Positions 13,543 through 24,408 of a DNA stretch of 64,000 nucleotides are shown piece by piece (the first letter of the stretch is position 1; the number at the start of each line of letters is the position of its first letter). The stretch lies in contig NMRB01000158.1 in the NCBI GenBank assembly GCA_002633025.1, positions 22,504 to 86,503 of the forward strand, in the 5' to 3' direction. Origin of the DNA: Notospermus geniculatus (taxonomy: Eukaryota; Nemertea; Pilidiophora; Heteronemertea; Lineidae). Under the pieces are notes generated by a model. That model was given only the letters and a program-made list of their open reading frames with translations, was not told the origin of the DNA and did no database searches. Both the position numbers and the translations under genes were made by a program.

Positions 13543-16500
13543 ATGGCCGCAAAAACGGGATACCAAGTCTGCGACGAAGGCAACGAAACAAGCTGCTTTG
13601 TCCTGAACGAGTCCAATCCGTGTTCGTTCTTCACCTCAAAAGGATGTGGCTACAGGAACCAAACCGAGGATGTGAATGTTTACCTGCTGCCCATCGGGGT
13701 ACAGGTGGCTTATTTTATATTCTTCGGTTCCATGATGATCGCAGCTTTAAGCGGAAATATTGTCATCATGTGGATTGTCTTAGCTCACAAGCGTATGCGC
13801 ACCGTGACGAACTATTTCCTGTTGAACTTGGCCATAGCTGATGCTTCAATCACGGCTTTTAACACACTTTTCAACATGGTCTACCTAATGTACGGTCACT
13901 GGCCGTTTGGCAAGATTTATTGTAAATTCTCGCTGTTCACCTCGGTCTGTACGATATCATCAAGTGTTCTCACTTTCATGGCCATTGCCATTGACAGGTA
14001 AGTCTAATGCCTTCTGGTTCCGAAATCGGTCCAACTTGCTGCCTTCCCATTAGTATGGCTTGCGGAATCATTTTATTTTTACGCTGTTCGTCGATTGTAA
14101 AATATAAGCTAAAATCAATGCAACTGATCCACGGGGATTTGATTTGAACTCACCGCGGAATCTTAACCTTGAGCGATTTGCGTATTACCATATAAATCAT
14201 TAGGGAGTTGAAGAGATCGTCCCGATAACGTTAACAGTAACAGTAACAGTAAAGGTAACGATAACGTTATTATTGGCAATCAATGTCAGAAATTGTTAGT
14301 TTTATCACAAACGCAGCGATTTCTTAAACTCTCGAATAACTAATGATGTTTACGCCAACCCAAAATGACAGTGTTGCTGCCCTCTTCATACTTCAATAAC
14401 CAAGAGAACATAATCGCCTGTACATGTATGCATATGTGCCAGTACAATTCAGTGAAATCTTTAAATCAGAAACAAAAAAATAGTGACATCTAATAGGCGA
14501 CAACGTGTAAATAAAAACCTCATCGTGGATTGAGGCACTTAATGCGTCAGAACGTTATCTGATGAGTACTCCGTGATCAGACGCCCATACTGCATCATTA
14601 ACAATTACTTTACTCAGTTCAGACGGGTTTGTTCACGTTCGAAAGTGAGTTTTGATCATGAATAATGCATTAGCGAAATGGCATTGCCACTGATTTAATA
14701 TTTGATTGAAAGCAAGTTACATGGACTAAATTGAATTATAAAGTTTTGCCTCTAATCAATCGTTTTGTTTGTATTCCAAATTTCCTGGGCTGTGAAAAGG
14801 GCAAGGAGTGTTACTGGGGAGCTGCTTGATATCTCAAGTCATGTGCATGCTATAATACATGTAAGTGCGCGTTGAAGATACATGTACACGATTTCTTGCT
14901 TTAAGAATCAGTAACGACAAAACTTCACAGCACATAGAACAATTTGACGAACGTAGTTTCAAAGATGTTACTTTGATAACTGAAGGTCAATGACTTTCTG
15001 CTGTAACAGGCGGAGCAAGGCCAGCACGGAGGCAGGTCCCTCTGTCCTCGTACTATACGTAGTTTATATGTTGGGAAACATTGCAGTGAGGTTTCGCAAA
15101 TCTGACGAAACACGATGTACGAAATACGAAATTCAAGTTCATTTCCAGGACCAGATGTATTTTTGGAGATGGTTGGTACTACAAATGTTGGTACTACAAA
15201 TATGCGTCGTTTAGCATATCATGAGAGCGAAAGAGTTACGGTGCATCTTGAATTTTTAAATTTCCACTTCGTATCTACGGAAGTGGAAACGAACGATAAA
15301 TTTCAATGTACACCGGTCTAACGTCATACGCTAAAAGACGCTCTTGCAGCAGGCGGTGTCTGTGGTGCCAACCATCTCCTGAAATACACTACGTCATGGA
15401 AATGAAGTCCAAGTTCGTATTTCGTACTTCGTGTTTCGTCAGATTTGCGAAACCTCGCTATTACTGATAACCCGGTAGAACGACCAAAGAATAAGTTATC
15501 TGAGCCTGGACTGATGTTAACTTGATCACCCATCAACAAGTCCCTGTCGTATTCGTCAAAATACATGTAGCCTACCATATAATATTGCCAACTTCTTGTG
15601 TACATTATATACCTGAAAGTGGACATACCCGACATAAAGCAAATTTGAAGAGAATCAGACAGGACGATCGCTTCTCTGAGCCAGTTTCTCAGGAGAGGAG
15701 TTGGCTCATTATACATCTGGCTTTCTTCCTGCTGTTTGAAGCCGAGGAGATAAAGCCAATTTGTGATGTAGTGAGGGCGCTAATAGCTAGAAGGGGATAA
15801 ATATATCCAATAGTGTCCGAATCCCTTTGCCGATAATTTCGCAAAAATAGCTTCAGTAAGGAAAAATCAGGCACTGTCGCGGGGGGTGTTTTTTCAGTTA
15901 TAATGGCCATTGGCGTTGGTTTCATGGGCGTATGTCTATAGAATCCTTTGGAAAATGCAAATATTATGGTTCTACAAAAACGTGAACGATTGCCCCGATA
16001 AATACAGCCCGATTATCTTGTCCATGCATACCCCTGAGAAGTACTGCTCTAAAGTGCTGCAACCCCCGGAGGAGTTATATTATTTTTTTCTCCGACGCCT
16101 CTGCCCACAGGTAATAAAGAAGTAAACAAGCCAAATGACAACAGCGGTTCGCTGGCATGAGGCCGAGGGCGAGGGGCACAGGCCTAATGTACCGTAAATA
16201 GGCCTATCAGTCAGCGCCACCATCGATGGCCAGAGAAACCAGGCTTGTCTGTAATGGCCATCAGGAAGTTGCTATATTGGACATGTTAAGATGTCCTACT
16301 TTCCCCTGTGTGGTGAGACCTGAATACAGGTGCTATGCTACTGTATGTTTATTACCGTGACCTGGTTCATCCATGAACATACGATCGATGTAGTGTATAC
16401 AGAGCAGTCAGGAAATGTGCCCAACAAGACTATGGAAATGTCCAAGTATTTGAATTATCGTAGTTATCAATTAAGCGTGGAAGTTGTTGCTACACATGAA

Positions 16501-18705
16501 AGAATGGGTTGAAGTATAGTGGCTTACCTAATGAAGGGTTAGAAAAGGTATCACAATGGGTCTAATTTCTCAAGTGATGAAAAGAATCTCCACCATTTTT
16601 ACTGTCCAACACCTGGTCCCCTGCCTGTTACAGCCGCTCCGCTATAGGCCTACAGTACAATAGGAGTCGAGGACAGAGGACCCGCATGAAAATGATCCTA
16701 AATAATCTCGTCATTTGGTCCAAAAATCGTCCAAAAAGCACCAAGCCGATTATATTATTCAAATTGCTTAGCAGGGGACACAATTTCACGCCAAATGATT
16801 AGCTATTGCGTCGATAATCAGTAGATTACGTGAATGGAAAAGGAGAAAATGGAGGCGAAAAATTGACCCACTTTTAAAAGTGTGATGATTTTAGTGGTGA
16901 GAATGCCTCAAGGCCAGCTCACCAAAAAGAACCTAAAGAACACCACTTCTTTACATCACGTCGATTACACCTTGTGCTTTTGCATGCACAACGTTTGCAT
17001 GTCACGTGATCGATGCCTGGCCGAGGAACAAGAACATGGTTTGTCAATTTCCTCTTTCACTGTCAGTTGCATCTATGTAAACTCACGCTTCCTGTCTCCC
17101 TGGTTAAAAGAGAAGCCAACCCCCCTCTTGAGGAATCCCTCTCGACAAGAACCAATAATTGATAGCAGTTTTTACCCTATTGCAGAAGCACGTCTTAAGC
17201 AAGACGATGTACTGTAACGTGTAAGTTGGAAGATTATCTTCGCCAAAATCAATCGGTTCACCTCACTTAGGAGAGGTCAAAATCGTTAGAATAGCTCATG
17301 TCACTATGATGTTTTTAAGGGTGGGTTTCCCAGTTGGATTTCCCATGCCCCATTTCATGATATTCCCATTCCCATTTTGATATTAACTATTTATGAGAGT
17401 GCAGGATTTTTTCTTGGGCCGGCTCCTCCTGTATATTGCACTACACACTGCCTGTTATCGTCAAATGAAGTTTAACCCTTACTTGACGCTCAGTCAACGC
17501 AACACGATGCGTACCGTAATTGAGCGTTGGTCCTGTTGCTACGCATTTTCAGGGTACAGGCTTTAGGTAAGAATGATCTAAGAGTGCTTTGTGAATACAT
17601 GTAGCGTGTGAGTGTTGTGTGAACTTATCAGTGTCTAATCTACACGTGCACGTAAACGTACACTAAGAGCATGCTAAGATCGCGAACTTACGTGTGCTTT
17701 GTGAATCAAAATCCATATTAATAAACATACTTAAGTCAAAGTGTGCCCAAAAAACAGCACAAAAACGACACACAGTATGCAATAAATCGGAAAGTCGTCT
17801 CCGAATATTTCGCAAATTTTCGACCCCAATCGGGTCTTCCTCAGGCGCTATGTAGAAGAGATCCCAGAGGTGAATCAAAGTGTAATACATGTAGGCCTAC
17901 TTATCTTTTGTGTTGAACAAAGGATAGACTAAGTGTCACGGTTCATTCCCATTTCGCCAAATTGCATTTCGCCAAATTCCCAATTCGCCAAAAAAAGTTT
18001 CATTTCGCCAAATCCCATTTCGCCAAATTCCCATTTGGCCAAATTCCCAAATCGCCAAATTCCCATTTTGCCAAAATCCCATTTCGCCAAATTCCCAATT
18101 TGCCAAATTCCNNNNNNNNNNNNNNNNNNNNNNNNNNNNNNNNNNNNNNNNNNNNNNNNNNNNNNNNNNNNNNNNNNNNNNNNNNNNNNNNNNNNNNNNN
18201 NNNNNNNNNNNNNNNNNNNNNNNNNNNNNNNNNNNNNNNNNNNNNNNNNNNNNNNNNNNNNNNNNNNNNNNNNNNNNNNNNNNNNNNNNNTTGCGTGTCA
18301 AATTGGTTTTGCAGTTCCTTTCAACGAACACGAACGCAATTGTATTTGATTAGTAACATGTATCACGGACCATTTTTCATTTTCTTTTCTCTTTCAAGAT
18401 TCAGGGAAGGTTTCCGGTACGCCTTTAGATGGTTGCCGTGCGTGAAGTGGAGGCCATCGGAGAGACTAGGTCTGAGAATGGGCGGCGCATCCATCAGACA
18501 GCAAAGTATGAGCATGACGGAGACCACAAGATGCGAACGTAATGGCTCCCTGATGACTGCTATGGATTCAATGGACAGTGACGAGGGCCAATCTTGTCAA
18601 GGCTCACAGAGACGCAGGCCCGGCGGGCCAAGGGGACAGTTTCTGAAACCGCAATATCATTACCTGAACCATAAAACACAAATGTACGCGGAAAACGCCA
18701 TGTGA
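13543..18705 (+). CDS. Tachykinin-receptor-like GPCR, first and last exons only
   Basis: Exon 1 (13543-13997) starts at an ATG in good context (GCCATGG) and encodes 151 residues plus two bases. It has an extracellular N-tail with three N-glycosylation sequons, TM1 with the GN pair (SGNIVIMWIV), the first loop HKRMRTVTNYFLLNL, TM2 with AIADAS, the loop tryptophan HWPFG, the conserved Cys before TM3, and TM3 ending AIDR. The donor is AG|GTAAGT. The last exon (18399-18705) starts after CTTTCAAG, finishes an Arg codon, and reads FREGFRYAFRWLPCVKW, then a Ser/Thr-rich tail of about 80 residues and TGA. Both exon edges match my recollection of vertebrate tachykinin-receptor exons 1 and 5. These class A receptors couple neuropeptides to G proteins at the plasma membrane. 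I could not find exons for TM4-TM7; the gap at 18112-18290 may hide them. A related neuropeptide-receptor subtype is possible. Confidence 0.75.
15085..15461. repeat. Long hairpin element with GAGGTTTCGCAAA tips
   Basis: The left arm starting GTGAGGTTTCGCAAATCTGA is mirrored by TCAGATTTGCGAAACCTCGC at the right. The pairing continues through GAAACACGATGTACGAAATA and TTCATTTCCAGGA/TCATGGAAATGAA, and further in through GGAGATGGTTGG/CCAACCATCTCC. Arms are about 110 bp over about 377 bp. The tips are those of the 1891/47644 family but the arms are unrelated to them. Confidence 0.8.
17939..18111. repeat. Minisatellite of CCATTTCGCCAAAT units
   Basis: About ten degenerate units of 14 to 18 bases, consensus TTCCCATTTCGCCAAA, follow each other up to the sequence gap. 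The encoded frames (FAKFPI-like) are repeat artefacts. The array probably continues into the gap and may be why it could not be assembled. Confidence 0.9.
18112..18290. other. Assembly gap (179 N)
   Basis: Run of N within or beside the minisatellite and inside the receptor intron. The true length may differ. It is the most likely place for the missing receptor exons if they are in this locus. Confidence 0.95.
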
Positions 18706-19590
18706 TTTCGCAATGCACTGGTCTGATGATTCGAAACGAAAAAAAAGGATTTTCAAAGTACCGGTATTGTGTTCGAACGAGGTGTCGATTCGTCGTTTGT
18801 CACGACCATCACATCGCGTCTTCATTGGACCGTCTAGAATTGTCAATGCGACAAGTGATTGGGTCAGCTCGCAAGTAAACAAAATATATATATATTATTA
18901 TCATGGATATAAGGTATACCATATTTTTGCACGTGTGTGATTAATCAAAAAGTAATGTTAAAAAACGTTGAAGTTATAGGAGGATCCGCTGTAATCACAA
19001 AATTAGGTATCTTGTGGTATGTAGTGGTCATCTATTTTTCATCTTTGTGTGACAAGAAATATTTTGTTTAATTTCAAGTTTGAAGAATTCGGCTGTCAAA
19101 AAAAAGGAAGAGACAAATGGAGAGTTTGAATGTGGAGTTGTATAAGCCAATGATTATCAACGCTCGTTGGTGGAAAAAATAGGAGTAGATGTATCACCAA
19201 AAAACGGCGCTGATGACGCCTGAGCAATCAAAAGCCACTGTTGACAGTTGATCCGACGCCGCCTTAAGATATGTGCTGATTGGCTGAGACAACTTGCGCA
19301 TGACGAGAGGTACAGGTCGCAATGATCATCTATTGTTACGGCCCCAAAATGGTCCTGAAAGCAGAACACTGATTGGCTAGCTAGTTTAGTGCCACGCACC
19401 AGTGACGCCTATTGGTCAACGTCCGAGAATCGCGTGAGCCGAATGAACATTATCGGGGCGCGGTAATACGGGGAGCGCTTCCGAAACTCTGTGGTGGGAG
19501 TTGCAGCCAATGATTTACTTTGAGACTTTGGGATGTGGTAGAGCTTTGCCAGTTTGGTCCTGCACACTTTCTGTTGAGGAAATATTAGTA

Positions 19591-21017
19591 GAGCGGTTAA
19601 GGGTAAAAATCTTTCACTTCTTCAAGAAAGCATGAAAATCCCAACATAGGTACTTTGATACCTAAGGATCATGAAAAAAAATGGACCCCAAAAATTCGCG
19701 CCCCCTGGTGGCCGCCATATTGCTTTTAAATATGGCCGCCAAAATAGCCATTTTTCGGCAATATCTCGGGTCCTATTGCTCATAGCACTGAAAATAAAGT
19801 ATCTTTACGCATGTTTTGGATATCGGGGAACAACATGGAACCCCCAGAATTTATGTCAGATGGACGCCATGTTGGATTTCAAGATGGCCGCCATGTGTCA
19901 GGCTCCATTTTTTAACTCGTTACTCCAGTCAGGTGTGAAATGGGTGAAATAAAGAGTCCCGTGGGGTTTTTGGTATGTGAAATTTGCCAAACTATCTAGA
20001 TTGATAGAGAATGGCTTCCTGTACATGGAAAACTTTACCGCCCCTTCCCGAAATTCTCTCGACGGAAGTTACAGCCAATTGAATTTTTGGAACTGACTTT
20101 ATCATTGGACCCAAGAACTGAGCTTTGTACAGGAGAATGGGACCCGATGTACAGCTAACTTCTGAAAGGTTGGATTTACACCCAATAAATGTATTACCAA
20201 CAGATAGGAACATGGTACCTCAGAAGAAGATAAGCATGTTCTTATTTGTTTTCAATTGTTATGTAATTAGTAATGACGTTTTTTTATGTAAATTAACAGA
20301 AAAATGGGTCAAAATCAATAAAAACGCTGTTTCCAATAACATGTGTAGTTAAAACCTACAAAAATGAACTTGCTTATTTGATTGAGAGGCACCATGTTCC
20401 TATTTGTTGGTAATACATTTATAGGGTCTAAATCCAACCTTTCAAAAGTTAGCTGTACATCGGGTCCCATTCTCCAAATCCAAAGCTCAGTTCTTGGGTC
20501 CAATGATAAAGTCAGTTCCAAAAATTCAATTGGCTGTAACTTCCGTCGAGAGAATTTCGGGAAGGGGCGGTATCATGTACAGGAAGCCATTCTCTATCAA
20601 TCTAGATAGTTTGGCAAATTTCACATACCAAAAACCCCACGGGACTCTTTATTTCACCCATTTCAAACCTGACTGGAGTAACGAGTTAAAAAATGGAGCC
20701 TGACACATGGCGGCCATCTTTAAATCCAACATGGCGTCCATCTGACATAAATTTTGGGGGTTCCATGTTGTTCCCCGATATCCAAAACATGCGTAAAGAT
20801 ACTTTATTTTCAGTGCTATGAGCAATAGGACCCGAGATATTGCCGAAAAATGGCTATTTTGGTGGCCATATTTAAAAGCAATATGGCGGCCACCAGGGGG
20901 CGCGAATTTTTGGGGTCCATTTTTTTTCATGATCCTTAGGTATCAAAGTACCCATGTGGGGAGTTTCATGCTTTCTTGAAGTGAAAGATTCTGGTGAAAA
21001 TCAACCCTTAACCGCTC
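19591..21017. mobile_element. Fold-back element, 1.4-kb palindrome
   Basis: The left arm begins GAGCGGTTAAGGGT and contains AAGAAAGCATGAAA, then a segment encoding a 93-residue frame with AFKYGRQNSHFSAISRVLLL. The right arm carries the same segments inverted, ending CAACCCTTAACCGCTC, and encodes the same 93-residue frame on the minus strand with very few changes. The arms are about 690-710 bp and meet near 20300. The repeated words ATGGCGGCC/GGCCGCCAT are striking. The duplicated frame looks like a by-product, not a transposase. This fits a fold-back (long inverted repeat) transposon or a recent inverted duplication. Confidence 0.85.
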
Positions 21018-21390
21018 GACTATATCAGAAATGAACAAAAATGATGATAATCTGCTTCCAGAATAAGCTCACTGCAAGTCACGATTGTACAACTGCAGCA
21101 ATCTTGACATTTTAACTTGTTACAACCTCATTCCCTGTGTCCTACGAAACGGAAGACGGCGAAGATGTGCAGTGGGAACGAGGTTGATAGACGGAAGTAC
21201 ACATGGCGCTGTTTCATGGACCGCAAGTTACTTCTTTAGTGACAGCTTCGTTGATTTTCAATTGGAAAGTGTGGTTTAGATTATACCGGAATTCGCGGCA
21301 ATTTCAATAAAATACTTGATTAACAATCTCGCTATGTCTCATTCCTATGTATATCAGGTACATGTACATGAAAGCATGTATTAAGCTGAC

Positions 21391-21407
21391 GGGGGGGGGG
21401 GGGGGGG
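21391..21407. repeat. Poly-G run (17 G)
   Basis: Homopolymer of 17 G in intergenic DNA. Its length is likely to be unreliable or polymorphic. Confidence 0.9.
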
Positions 21408-21830
21408 TTCAGTGAACAAGTTTAGAATAAAGGTACAACAAAAGTCCGAGGTCTTCGCATTTGTGGATATAATTATTACAACAGTGCTAACGTGCATTTT
21501 AATCCACCATTTCACTCGCCTGGAGGGCGACAGACACACGTCCACATAAGCTTGTCACTTATTTTACCCTACAACCGGACTAGACTGCTCATGTGTTGTG
21601 CTACTGTACACGAAACATCTGTATTGTACATGTACAATGTTTTACAGATGATGAGACTGCCGATACTCAGTACTCAGAACTCATACAAGTCTTCGGGGCA
21701 AGTCCACGAACTCGCGCCGGGCGTGACAGCTTCTCACATGCTGTGCTGTCTAGAAGCAAAGAAAGATAAAACATCTTGCATCATGTCAGGCTGCCACTGG
21801 TATGAACTAAAGTTTATTGTGATTCATGAT

Positions 21831-22135
21831 TAAAGGTGCTCTAGTTCGAATTGTAAACATTACAGTGTGCCACCTATTGTCAACTTCTGGTACTAACAAA
21901 TCAGATAAAATCGAATTAAATCTCGCCTTTCACAACTTTTTGTTTGTTTTTGAGCGTAAAATCATAAATATATTTCAGTTACAAGAATATTTATCAAGAT
22001 AGATATAAAAATAGATAACGTTAATGTTTTGGTATACACGGTGCTGCCACCTGTCCGAGGAAAAATAACTATTATAATCAACCATGTAAATAAACAAACC
22101 GTAATGTTTACAATTCGAACTAGAGCACCTTTTTA
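21831..22135. repeat. MITE, AAAGGTGCTCTAGTTCG termini
   Basis: AAAGGTGCTCTAGTTCGAAT at the left is the inverse of ATTCGAACTAGAGCACCTTT at the right. The pairing extends through TGTAAACATTAC, giving terminal inverted repeats of more than 30 bp over about 305 bp. There is no coding capacity, and TA borders are plausible. Confidence 0.85.
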
Positions 22136-22262
22136 AGGCATTGTTTGCTAATTTGTTGTGTCCGTAGGAGGAGGACACGAACCTGAAATAATGCAGGGTA
22201 GGCTCGTTCTTTGGTGCCATGAGTTCCAGAGATAGCACTGAACAAGTGAAAAAATATGCATG

Positions 22263-22367
22263 TAGGGTAAAGTGGTACAATTCTAGCCCCGGTACAATTC
22301 TAGCCCCTTAGTGTAAAAATGGCCAGCATTGCATGGAGATGGACTAGAATTGTACCACTTTACCCTA
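22263..22367. repeat. Hairpin MITE, TAGGGTAAAGTGGTAC tips
   Basis: TAGGGTAAAGTGGTACAATT at the left pairs with AATTGTACCACTTTACCCTA at the right. The word GGTACAATTCTAGCCCC is repeated twice near the left end. It is about 105 bp and resembles a TA-target MITE. Confidence 0.85.
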
Positions 22368-23009
22368 TTTGACCGCGGACTTGCCCCTCAATCGTTTCAT
22401 TAATACATCAGATGCGTGACATATACACTTGGACAACAATTTCAAAGAAGAGAGTGATATTAATGCACGCACTCCATGATTGTGTACCGTACCCTGTTCA
22501 TTTAGAAAATTCAACATATTCCCGAGTGCAAGCAACATTATCCTTTGAGCATTCACAATCTAACGATTTAATGTCCAAAGAAGAGCAATATATTCTAACT
22601 TATGCACTTTTGAAGATGGGGGGAGGGGGTTCCCTCACGGAGCTTTACCACATAACTGATATGTATTTGTTGCATTGAAATAACACGGCGGTGGGATGCA
22701 TTTTATAAGTCCATGCATTTCTCGAAATTGCATCCGCAGTACATGTGAATTATTGGCTACTTCCAACCTTGTAGAATCACAAGTTGGTGTTCCTCTCACT
22801 GCTGGGTCGAGGCCTAAAAAAGAATGATCAACACGATATCAAAATTCCCAGAAAAATCCGCATAATATTGACATCAGAGATAGGTAAACGAAGTGGTGGA
22901 GGGAGGAGCTAAAGGGAGAATGCAGAATGATACCCAACGGGTAATGTGTTTTTGAAATTGCTTGAAAATTGACCAATTCCTCTCTGTCATTGCCATGTCC
23001 CAAAGGCGA

Positions 23010-23604
23010 CACACAGAAAAAAAAATCGATCTCAACTCGAGATAAAATTAGTCTCCAGCCTACTATTTTGTCCCTAAAATGAGTTTCTTTGCTACTCGAA
23101 CACAGCATGAGTACCAGTTTTCTTCGGCTGGAGCGCCATAAAGGGCTATTGCATCGACTGGAGACAACTGCAACGGGAGTCTCATTCTGAAGTCGAGACA
23201 AAGTCTACTCATTTGGAGTTTTCTCCGTTCTCCAGTCGATGGGACAGGGCATCAGCTGGAGAAAATAGGAAACAAACCGAGGGGAACCAAAATCTGCTCA
23301 TATGAGGAGCTCGGTGGTGTGGTGGTTCTGGTGTCCGACTTGCGATCAGAGGGTCCTGGGTTCGAAACCTACTGGGTGTGAAACGTTTTTTTTATATGTC
23401 ACTTGATTATTTGATTCGAGACAACAGACAATCCGGTGGAAACAGCTGAGAATCATTTTTAATCAGTTGGAGACAATGTAATCTCAAATGGAGACCCAGT
23501 TATGTCTATTCGAGTTGCAAAAGAAACTCATTTTAGGGACAAGAGTTGGAGATTCATTTTATCTCGAGATGAGATCGTTTTTTCATTCTGTGCATCTTCG
23601 ATAA
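23010..23604. mobile_element. Inverted-repeat element with internal tRNA-like segment
   Basis: The ends ATCGATCTCAACTCGAGATA and TATCTCGAGATGAGATCG are inverted copies. Pairing continues further in through CCCTAAAATGAGTTTCTTT/AAAGAAACTCATTTTAGGG, so arms are about 85 bp. The empty site at 23996 confirms the borders to within a few bases. The centre contains a tRNA-like sequence at 23307-23380, either an internal promoter or a nested SINE. Confidence 0.85.
23307..23380 (+). repeat. tRNA-like SINE head
   Basis: TGGTGTGGTGGTTCTGGTG resembles an RNA polymerase III A box region and GGTTCGAAACC is a perfect B-box core about 40 bases later, as in tRNA-derived SINE heads. The cloverleaf is imperfect, so I do not call a functional tRNA gene. 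It lies inside the inverted-repeat element. Confidence 0.6.
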
Positions 23605-24408
23605 TCGAAGCGCGATCTGCTCCTCACCACTGGGTTACATCGCACATCACCCTTCGAGAAATAGACCGGTCTGGTTTGAATCCATCAATTTCCCGCTTCT
23701 GAGCAGGTCTGAGCCTCAGCCAATCATCGGTGTGCGATGGCAAATCAACGTGCCAATCAAAATCTGTGTTACAAATGCGTGCACGAAGAGAAGGGAAAGT
23801 GCCGAACGGCGAGTTGCTTCACGAGTTGTGATTTGCAACACCAGTGCTCTGTCCTGTCTACTTCCTGAGTAATAGGGGGTGGCTCAACTTGGCCACTGGC
23901 TCAACTAACCCCACTCTCCCCTAGGCCTAATGTGTTTTTGAAATTGCTTGAAAATTGACCAATTCCTCTCTGTCATTGCCATGTCCCAAAGGCGACATCT
24001 TCGATAATCGAAGCGCGATCTGCTCCTCACCACTGGGTTACATCGCACATCACCCTTCGAGAAATAGACCGGTCTGGTTTGAATCCATCAATTTCCCGCT
24101 TCTGAGCAGGTCTGAGCCTCAGCCAATCATCGGTGTGCGATGGTAAATCAACGTGCCAATCAAAATCTGTGTTACAAATGCGTGCACGAAGAGAAGGGAA
24201 AGTGCCGAACGGCGAGTTGCTTCACGAGTTGTGATTGGCTCGGAGGCGGGGTCAAGTAGGGGTCAGATTCATTTTATGCATTAACGCAAAACATGACATG
24301 ATTTGGACAAGGCTAAAGACGCAGTCGATGGCCTTGTTTGGACAATGCCCAAGATACGCCGCGGACCGGTAAGGCGATGGCGGTGACGGTGACATCTGTC
24401 ATACTCAC

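Larger units (their letters stand above)
13998..18398 (+). other. Intronic stretch of the GPCR gene, middle exons not found
   Basis: These 4.4 kb should contain the exons for TM4 to TM7. I looked for a CWLP-type TM6 motif, an NPxxY-type TM7 motif and a (D)RY continuation and saw none on the plus strand. What is visible is a hairpin element at 15085-15461, unique DNA, a CCATTTCGCCAAA minisatellite and an N gap. A translated search of this stretch against receptor proteins is needed to exclude diverged exons. Confidence 0.5.
22944..24227. repeat. Direct duplication, one copy interrupted by an element
   Basis: The segment at 22944-23005 continued at 23599-23830 is repeated without interruption at 23929-24227. 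The join reads AAAGGCGAC|ATCTTCGATAATCG in the second copy, whereas the first copy has about 594 bp inserted at that point. Over about 290 shared bases I see about one difference. The second copy is therefore the empty site of the insertion at 23010. Confidence 0.9.
18706..24408. other. Repeat-rich intergenic stretch
   Basis: No recognisable protein exon. The listed repeats (fold-back 19591-21017, poly-G, MITEs at 21831, 22263 and 23010, and the duplicated flank up to 24227) fill roughly half of it. The remainder is unique DNA with no motif I can name. Confidence 0.55.

Noticed and set aside
17939-18111. CRISPR-like short regular repeats
   Set aside because: The units are contiguous without unique spacers and the genome is eukaryotic; a minisatellite.
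17933-18705. Long open frames of 130 to 247 codons through the gap region
   Set aside because: They translate N bases and a 14-18 bp minisatellite; only the part after the acceptor at 18398 is a plausible exon.
19671-20930. Twin 93-codon frames on opposite strands
   Set aside because: They are the same sequence in the two arms of the fold-back palindrome and show no transposase motif.
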